From NCBI RefSeq assembly GCF_910594005.1, contig NC_057831.1, positions 37,096,001-37,160,000 on the forward strand: a DNA stretch of 64,000 nt. The letters are read 5' to 3'. The DNA comes from Cervus elaphus. Its lineage: Eukaryota > Chordata > Mammalia > Artiodactyla > Cervidae. The notes beneath the pieces are model-generated. The model saw only the letters and a list, made by a program, of their open reading frames with translations, had not been told where the DNA came from and ran no database searches. Of this stretch, positions 56,970 through 64,000 are shown one piece after another (position 1 is the first letter of the stretch; each line of letters starts with the position of its first letter). A program made the translations under genes and the position numbers.

Positions 56970-57482
56970 ACTGAGAGAGTCAATTCCTAGGCAGGTTGAT
57001 AAGAAGTCCGGGGTCCCCGAGGAGGAGAAAAGGGTCTGGGGCTCTCTAGGAGAAAAGGGCAAATTTCTTTTCTATATGTCTTAGTCAATATAACAATGTA
57101 TCTTGCTCAAAGACATATTTCTCCTTAACAAGAACCTTCTGACTAATCTTGTTATCTATATGGGAGTGGGTCTGGTCAGATCTTTCTACTGTTAGTTCTA
57201 ATTCTGTCATCTTAAAATGTAAATTGTGGGAGTGGGTCTAGTAAGATCTATACAACCTTGAAACATTCTTTTGATTTATTGAAAAAGTATGTAACTCCCT
57301 TTTTTAAGACTAGCGAGTGGGGCGCTCTCTGTCCCCCTTCTGATGTCTATGTCAGAAGCTTTCTCTGTCCCTTTTTCACTTTAATAAAACTCTGCTACAC
57401 AAATGCTCTTGAGTGATCAAGTCCAGTCCCTGGTCCCAAAGCTAAATCATCTTCAGACATCATGAATCCGTCATCATTCACC
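56970..57482 (+). repeat. solo LTR, class I ERV-like
   Basis: Begins near TGAGAGAGTCAATTCC. A GTGGGAGTGGGTCT motif occurs twice (about 57162 and 57228). AATAAA lies at about 57382 in CTTTAATAAAACTCTGC, with a U5 ending near 57480. No TSD found. Confidence 0.65.
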
Positions 57483-58130
57483 ATAAGCTATCAATACTGG
57501 ATATGTGTTATGGTTTTACCTATGTAGTCACAACTTTCAAAGTAATTTTTCCCCTAATTTTTTAATACATTAAAAGAAAAAAAGCAGTTGTAGGTTCACA
57601 GCAAAATTGAATGGAAGATACATAGATTTTCTGTATATCCTCTGCTCACTACCCCAAACGTACTCTCCTCCATTATCAATATCCCCCACCAGAGTGGTTC
57701 ATTTATTCCAATCAGTGAACCTACACTGACTCATCGTCTCCCCAAGTCCGTTGTTTGCATTAGGGTTTACTCTTGGTGGTGTACATTTTAGGTATCCATG
57801 GACTCTGACAAATGCAGCCTTCACTGTAGTGTCACACATCCTCTGTGCTCCACATTCTTCCCTGTCTCACCGCACCTGGAAACCACTGACTTTTTACTGT
57901 CTGTATACTTTTACCTTTCCCTGAATGTTATGCAGTTGGAATCATACAGTATGTAGCCATTACATAGTGGCTTCTTTGACTTAGTAATATGCATTGAGGT
58001 TTCCTCCATGTCTTTTCGTGGCTTGATAGCTCATTTCTTTTTGAAACTGAATAGTATTTCATTGTCTGGTTTTACCACAGTTTATTTATCCATTCACCAA
58101 TTGAAGGATATCTTGGTTGCTTCCAGGTTT

Positions 58131-58653
58131 TGACAATTATGATTTAGTTCAGTTCAGTTCAGTTGCTTAGTCGTGTCTGACTCTTTGTGACCCCATGAAC
58201 CGCAGCACGCCAGACCTCCCTGTCCATCACCAACTCCCGGAGTCCACCCAAACCCATGTCCATTGAGTCAGTGATGCCATCCAACCATCTCATCCTCTGT
58301 CGTCCCCTTCTCCTCCTGCCCTCAATCTTTCCCAGCATCAGGGTCTTTTCCAATGAGTCAGCTCTTCGTATGAGGTGGCCGAAGTATTGGAGTTTCAGCT
58401 TCAACATAAGTCCTTCCAATGAACACCTAAGAGTGATCACCTTTAGGATGGACTGGTTGAATCTCCTTGCAGTCCAAGGGACTCTCAAGAGTCTTCTCCA
58501 ACACCACAGTTCAAAAGCATCAATTCTTCGGCTCAGCTTTCTTTATAGTCCAACTCTCATATCCATACATGACCACTGGAAAAACCATAGCCTTGACTAG
58601 ACAGACCTTTGTTGGCAAAATAACATCTCTGCTTTTTAATATGACAATTATGA
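58131..58653 (-). mobile_element. BovB LINE inside L1M, 12-bp TSD
   Basis: TGACAATTATGA at 58131-58142 and 58642-58653 bounds a 499-bp antisense BovB 3' end (58143-58641) that begins with the (TTCAG)n tail. The L1M is continuous if the insert and one TSD copy are removed. Confidence 0.95.
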
Positions 58654-58883
58654 CTACAGCTGCTCTAATCATCTGTGTTCAAGTTTTGGTGAGAACTTAA
58701 CTTTTCAGCTCATTTGGGTAAATACTGAGGAATGTGATTCTTAGATCTGGTAGTAAGGGTATGTTTAATTTTATAAGAAACTGTGACAGTCTTCCAAAGT
58801 GACTGTATGAATTTGAATTTCCACCAACAATGAATGAAAGTTCCTATACAGCATTTGCTATTGTCAGTGTTTCAGAGCTTGAC

Positions 58884-58994
58884 TTTTTTTTTTTGGCCGT
58901 CTGATGTGGGCAGGATCTTAGTTCCCTGACCAGGGATTGAAACCAGCCCCCTCTAGTGAAAGAGCTGAGTCCCAACCACTGGACTGTTAGAGAA
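58884..58994 (-). repeat. CHR-type SINE inside L1M
   Basis: TTTTTGGCCGTCTGATGTGG to CAACCACTGGACTGTTAGAG, antisense, between collinear L1M pieces. Confidence 0.8.
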
Positions 58995-59194
58995 CATGCT
59001 GGAATTGGCCTTTTTAATAGGTGTGTAGCAGTATCTCATTCTTGTTTTAATTTGCAATTCCATAATGACATGATGTGGAACATCTCTCCATATACTTATT
59101 TGCTGCCTGTGTATATATCTTCTTTGGTGAGGTGTTTGTTCAGGTGTTCGGTCCATTTCTTTAATGTGGTTTGTTCTCTTTTTTTTTGTTGTTG

Positions 59195-59362
59195 TTTACT
59201 AACTAAGTCATCTCTGACTCTTTTGCGACTCCATGGACTATAGCCCGCCAGGCTCCTCTGTCCATGGGATTTCCCAGGCAAGAATACTGGAGTGGGTTGC
59301 CATGACTTTCTTCAGGGAATCTTCCTGACCCAGGGATCAAATGTGCATCTCCTCCGTTACAA
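59195..59362 (-). repeat. Bov-tA SINE
   Basis: Antisense copy truncated in its tRNA head (ends ATCTCCTCCGTTAC). Confidence 0.85.
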
Positions 59363-60950
59363 GTTTGTTCTGTTAGTATTGAGTTTTAAGAGTTCTTTAG
59401 TAAGATACTCATTTCCTATGGCCTCTTTCAAGATTTTTTTCTTTGTCTTTGATTTTCTGCAGTTTGAATGTGACATGCCCAGGTGTAGTTTATTTGACAT
59501 TTATTCTCCCTGACGTTCTCTGAGCTTCTTGTGGTTTATTATGTCATGGACTGAATGTTTGTATCTCCCCAAAATTCATATGTTGAAATCCTAACCCATT
59601 TGTGATGGTATTAAGAGGTGGAGATTTTGAGAAGTAATTAGGTCATGAAGGTGGAGCCTTCATGAACAGGATTAGTACTTTTATAAAAAGAACCATAAGC
59701 GCTTGCTGTCACTCTCTTTCCTGTCTGCCGTAGGAGAATACAGCAAGAAATTGTCCACCTACAAACCAGGACACCAGGTCTCATTGTAACGGAATCTGCC
59801 AGCACCTTGATCTTGTACTTCTCAGCCTCCAGAACTGTGAAAAATAAATGTTGTTTAAGTCATCCAATCTGTAGTATCTTGTTATGGGAGCCCAGGCTGA
59901 CTAAGATGTGTGGTTTGGTTTCTGATCTTAATAGGGGGAAATTCTAAGTCTTTATTGCTTCAAATATTGCTTCTTTTCCTTTCTCTCTTCTTTCGATATT
60001 CCCATTATGTGTATGTTACTATATTTATAGTTCTGCTACAGTTCTTTAATGTTCTAGACTCTTAATTTTTTCAGTCTTTTCTCTTTGCTTTAGTTTCTTT
60101 TGACATAACCTCAGGCTCAGAGATTCTTCTTCAGTTGTGTCAGTCTACTAATAAACCATGAGAGGCACTCTTTATTTCTACTATAGTGTTTTTGTTTTCT
60201 AACACTTCTTTTTGACTCTTAGAATTTCTGTCTTTGTTTATATTGCACATTGGTTCTTGCATGTTGTCTACTTTTTTTTCCATTAGGGTCCTTAGCATAT
60301 TAATCATAGTTGTTTTAAATTCATGGTCTAATAATTCCGACATCCCTGCCATATCTGAGTCTGGTTCTGATGCCTTCTCTGTCTCTTAAACTTTTTTTTT
60401 TTGTTCGCCTTTTTGTATGCCTTAAAATTTTTTGCTGAAAGCCAGGCATTTACTGGGTAAGAGGAACTCTGATAAATAGGTCTTAAGTGACGTGATGGTA
60501 AGATAATGGAGAGGAGAAGCTTTCCATAGTCCTATGATTAGGTCTCAGTTGTTTAGTTAACCTGTACCCTGGGTTATGAACTTTGTAAGTACTTCTGTTT
60601 ATCTCCACACCCCCAAACATAGATAAGACACGATGGCTGGAGAGGGTTAGATGGGGTTAGGTAGTTCCTTTTCCCCAGAGCAGTTAGACTCTGGTGAAAT
60701 AATTTCTGTTGAGGGCAAGCTTTGTTAAGAACTGAATGCTTTGGTGTATTTCAAAATGGTTGCTTTTCCTGCAGGAAGCCCAAGGGGATTTTTCTCTGAT
60801 CTTTTCTTTGGGAACCTGGGGGAACTCCAGGAGGTAAAACTCACAAGAGAGGGGACCCTTTGGAATTTTTAACTCACAGACTTGTCCACTCTGAGTCTCT
60901 GACAATTCATCAGTTATGTCCAGGTTCTCCTACCCTAGCACTGCTTCTCA
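59363..60950 (-). repeat. second old L1M 3' region, split by MLT1
   Basis: Antisense L1M: GAATGTGACATGCCCAGGTG and TTCTCTGAGCTTCTTG before the MLT1. After it come GGGGGAAATTCTAAGTC, AACCTCAGGCTCAGAGATTC, CATCCCTGCCATATCTGAGT and GTCCTATGATTAGGTCTCAG. Confidence 0.8.
59535..59912 (+). repeat. MLT1 (MaLR) LTR
   Basis: Landmarks in order: TGGACTGAATGTTTGTATC, AAAATTCATATGTTGAAATC, CTTCATGAACAGGATTAG, CAGCACCTTGATCTTG, GCCTCCAGAACTGTGAAAAA and GGAGCCCAGGCTGACTAAGA. Matches the MLT1 consensus layout. It interrupts old L1 sequence. Confidence 0.85.
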
Positions 60951-62532
60951 GAGAGGTTTTGTTTGTGGATTTCTGCTGTAAGTTGTGATTTTCTCTATAC
61001 ATCCAATTTTAGGGGAAACTTTGCCCCATGTGCTCACTTCTCTGACAGATCTAAGAAAAATTACTGATTTTTTAAGTTTGTTTTTAGGAAAGAGTGATGT
61101 CTTCCAAGGTCTTTATGGATCTGAATGAAAATTGGGAGTCTGCCTGAATGGTTTTAAATGCCAATTTCTGTCCTCAACAGTGATGGCAAACACATTTTTT
61201 TGATGTGTTTCTATGTACGAATTAGTTGCAAAGTGATTAATTGATGCTCAAGCAGAAATAATTAGTACTTGGTAGTATTGGGGAAGGGGAAATTTCTTGA
61301 GTTCTTTTGACTGGTCTAATAACTGAATTGACACAAGACAGATTAACAAGAGAATAAAACAATTTAATTTGTATGCATGAAGGTCTCTAGAAATGGTACC
61401 CCCTGAAGCAACTGAAGCAGGCTGTTGATATATCATATCAAGACCAAGAAATAACTATTTGCAAAGATTTAACAAAACAATTGGGTTTATGCTTGGGGTA
61501 TCAGATTAATGAAGAAATAACAAAGTTTACGCAGCTTTCTTAGCCTCGAATTCCCTAACTCTCTTGACAAGACTGCTTTCTATTCTCCTGGTATAGGGAG
61601 GGAGCTTTCATGGGGGAGATTCATTTCCCGCTGAAGGGATAAAGAGGAGGGTCTGAGGTTTTTTAAAATATTTTTTCCCACAAGCTGTTTTTCATGGAAC
61701 TTTAATTCAGAGTAATCATCATGCCATTGAGGCGTATTCTGTGGTAGCCTGCCCTGGACCCCAATACTAAACTGTACTGAGGTAAGAACAACTTAGTTAC
61801 TATGCTGGCTTCACTTTGCAGGCTCGGAAATTGGATCTTTTCACTGTGTACTTGTGCTAGGTTGGAACTCATAGTTGCTGATTCCTGACATTTAAACTTA
61901 AGAATCTGAGGTGATCAGCTTGAATCAAAATGACAATTAATTGATTTTCTTAAGGGACATTCTTTCCTATGACAGAAGTACTCAGGTCACCTATGCAGTC
62001 ACTTCTGGGTATGAGAGTAAAGATAAGTGTATACGCTTGAGAGATGTTTCATCCAAGTAATGGAAAATGCTTGCATCAGCTGTCTCAACCTATGACAGAG
62101 GAAAACATCTTTAGGAATTGCGTGTTTCATGTTGCCCTGGTCTAACGTTGAAAATGTAGTTAAATATTCTTAAACTCTAATAATTGTGACTAGTAATGAT
62201 AAAGATGTGGCTTATCATTTATCATAGAAGGTGATAAATCATAGAAGATGTGATTTATCATTTATCATAGAACATGATTCTTCTATGCCAGAAAATTGGC
62301 TAAAAACTTCATCCTCACAAAATCTTCAGATATAAAGATGATTGCACTCGGTAGGTTAGGAAGGATAAATGATTTATTCGAGCTCATCCACAGAATTAAT
62401 GAAATCCAGAGACAGGATTTGAACATAGTACTCTCTGAGCCCTCCATACACTATTTTAGACCAGTTTTAATTTCTATGTATTAATAGAACAAACCGTTGT
62501 GTTAACACATTAGTTTTTCTGACAGGTTACTT
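60951..62532. other. gene-free; unassigned and MIR-like sequence
   Basis: The 61280-61680 part may be an old LTR (family not recognised). About 62290-62465 is MIR-like (CATCCTCACAAAATC, GACAGGATTTGAACATAG). A 43-bp imperfect tandem repeat lies at 62204-62289. Confidence 0.4.
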
Positions 62533-62585
62533 TAAAACTAGTTATCAAAAAAAAAAAAAATAAAATAAAATAAAACTAGTTATCA
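62533..62585 (+). mobile_element. poly(A)-only retrotransposition footprint
   Basis: TAAAACTAGTTATCA occurs at 62533-62547 and 62571-62585. Between them is only an A run followed by TAAAATAAAA. The left junction is TT|AAAA, the L1 endonuclease consensus. No element body is present. Confidence 0.8.
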
Positions 62586-62682
62586 GTGGTTCTGCTTTAG
62601 CTTCGGCAAGTTAATAAAGGTCACTGTGTGAAGCTTTCCATGAAATTGTATAACCTAGTATGAAAATTAACAAGTGAAACCT

Positions 62683-63129
62683 CACTAAAATGAGGTTTTT
62701 CCAGTAGTCATGCATGGTTGCGAGAGTTGGAATATAAAGAAAGCTGAGTGCCTAAGAACTGATGCTTTCGAACTGTGGTGTTGGAGGAGACTCTTGAGAG
62801 TCCCTTGGACTGCAGAGAGATCCAGCCTGTCCATCCTAAAGGAAAGCAGTTCTGAATATTCATTGGAAGGACTGATGCTGAAAGCTGAAACTCCAATACT
62901 TTGGCCACCTGATGCGAAGAGCTGACTCACTGGAAAAGACCCTGATGCTGGGAAAGATTGAAGGTGGGAGGAGAAGGGGACAACAGAGGATGAGATGGCA
63001 TCACCAACTCAATGGACATGAATTTGAGTAAACTCCAGGAATTAGTAATGGACAGGGAAGCCTGGCGTGCTGTCCGTGGGGTCGCAAAGAGTCGGACATG
63101 ACTGAGTGACTGAACTGACACTAAAATGA
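62683..63129 (+). mobile_element. BovB LINE, sense, 11-bp TSD
   Basis: CACTAAAATGA at 62683-62693 and 63119-63129 bounds 425 bp of sense BovB ending in GTGACTGAACTGA. The 5'-truncated frame still reads HGCESWNIKKAE and DAFELWCWRRLLRVPWTAE. Confidence 0.95.
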
Positions 63130-63620
63130 AGCTGGGAGGGCAGAGGGGGAGCTTTCATGCAGGACAACTCCACATCAATTACAGGAAGAAATGCCAATGA
63201 TAGAGCCCCAAAGAATCATCAACAAAGACTCATCATTTATAGTCTCCAAAAGGAAAAAGTATACATAGCATCTCCAGGAAAAGATATGTATCACACCTCT
63301 TAGAAGAAATCCACTTCCTAGCAACTCAGTCAGTGAGAAAGCATCATCACTCTGAACTCTCATTTTTCTCCAAGGGACTTTGATTCAAAACACCCTCTTG
63401 CAACATCCCCTCTTTTCTCCATAAAATAATGTTTCTTTTTAAAAACAATGTTTCTTTCCTTTGTTCATTGGGCTTGCCTATGGTTTCTGCCATGACTTTT
63501 TGTCCCAAATTGTAATTCTCTGCTACTCCCAGATAAACCCCCCCTTCTTTTGCCAGTAAAATAGTTGACTTTTATTTTTAAAATCAGTACTAGAATATTT
63601 TAAACAAGTAAAAATGTAAA
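63130..63620. other. gene-free
   Basis: No recognisable repeat or exon. A short repeated ATAATGTTTCTTTTTAAAAACA-type motif near 63425-63455 is the only local structure. Confidence 0.4.
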
Positions 63621-63884
63621 GCATATTGTAATAAATGGGCTTCCCTGGTGGTTCAGTGGTAAAGAATCGCCTGCAATGAAGGAGACAAGGAGGTGCCGCT
63701 TCGATCCCTGGGTCGGGAAGATCCCCTGGAGGAAGGCATGGCAACCCACTCCAGTATTCTCTCCTGGAGAATCCCATGGACAGAGGAGCCTGATGGGCTG
63801 CAGTCCACAGGGTCACAAAGAGTTGGACACGACTGAAGTGACTGAGCACAGCACACATAAAAATATGAGCATATTGTAATAAAT
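63621..63884 (+). repeat. Bov-tA SINE with perfect 16-bp TSD
   Basis: GCATATTGTAATAAAT at 63621-63636 and 63869-63884 brackets a complete sense copy (GGGCTTCCCTGGTGGTTCAG to GACTGAGCACAGCACAC). Confidence 0.95.
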
Positions 63885-64000
63885 AGTTATGTATCTACCA
63901 TGAGGATTTTTATGCATTAACATCTGTCTATTTTCTGCAAAGAAATTCTTTTAAAATATAAATCAATCAAGTCACTTTTCTTCTTGAAACCCTCTACTGG

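Larger units (their letters stand above)
57560..59190 (-). repeat. L1M element broken by BovB and CHR insertions
   Basis: Antisense L1M/L1MB 3' region in three collinear blocks: about 57560-58142, 58654-58883 and 58995-59190. Landmarks in order: GGAATCATACAGTATGTAGCC, ATTGAAGGATATCTTGGTTG, CTCATTTGGGTAAATACTGA, CTTTTTAATAGGTGTGTAGC and TCTTCTTTGGTGAGGTGT. Confidence 0.85.

Noticed and set aside
1..64000. Search for CRISPR arrays, phage, operons or toxin-type systems
   Set aside because: The window is ordinary bovid nuclear DNA. Repeats are dispersed retroelements without regular spacers, and there are no compact gene clusters.
29300..64000. ABCG2 coding exons
   Set aside because: No frame matches the ABCG2 N-terminus or its ATP-binding cassette motifs, so only the leader region can be present.

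Overview
This window is nuclear DNA from a bovid ruminant (cattle, sheep, goat or a close relative). Copies of the BovB (RTE-clade) LINE and of Bov-A/Bov-tA SINEs occur from end to end, together with CHR-type tRNA-Glu SINEs, ruminant LTRs and old mammalian repeats (L1M, L2, MIR, MER5A, MLT1). The species cannot be fixed by eye. There is no operon structure, phage, CRISPR array or other prokaryotic system.

The only protein gene that can be reconstructed is PPM1K (PP2Cm, the mitochondrial phosphatase of the branched-chain ketoacid dehydrogenase complex), on the + strand. A CpG-rich promoter region lies at about 0.85-2.1 kb. The coding exons are 7257-7684, 8821-8921, 16049-16214, 16365-16509, 17588-17722 and 21330-21461. 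They splice in frame to 368 codons plus a stop and keep every expected PP2C metal ligand. A 3' UTR of about 3.7 kb probably ends near 25.2 kb, at the AATAAA at 25178.

At 28.56-29.26 kb a second CpG-island promoter carries a good splice donor (GT at 29253) but no coding sequence. In mammals the next gene downstream of PPM1K in the same orientation is ABCG2, so this is best read as an ABCG2 5' leader exon. I find no ABCG2 coding exon, so its ATG exon should lie beyond 64 kb. If that is right, most of 29.3-64 kb is ABCG2 intron 1 or 5' flank. Within it, a CpG-retaining patch with a strong donor near 40.6-41.1 kb is a candidate alternative leader exon.

The rest is a layered record of transposition. 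Many insertions have target-site duplications (TSDs) that can be read exactly: a solo LTR at 43153-43981 with a 6-bp TSD; BovB copies at 45986-46658, 58143-58641 and 62694-63118; an L1 inside an older LTR at 55730-55912; a SINE at 63637-63868; a tiny L1 3' end placed at +3 of the PPM1K intron 5 donor; and two insertions that are nothing but a poly(A) tract between perfect TSDs. A nested pile of L1, BovB, SINEs and an MLT1 LTR fills 57.5-61 kb. I found no previously undescribed functional system. The most interesting signals are these insertion structures and the two candidate leader-exon regions.
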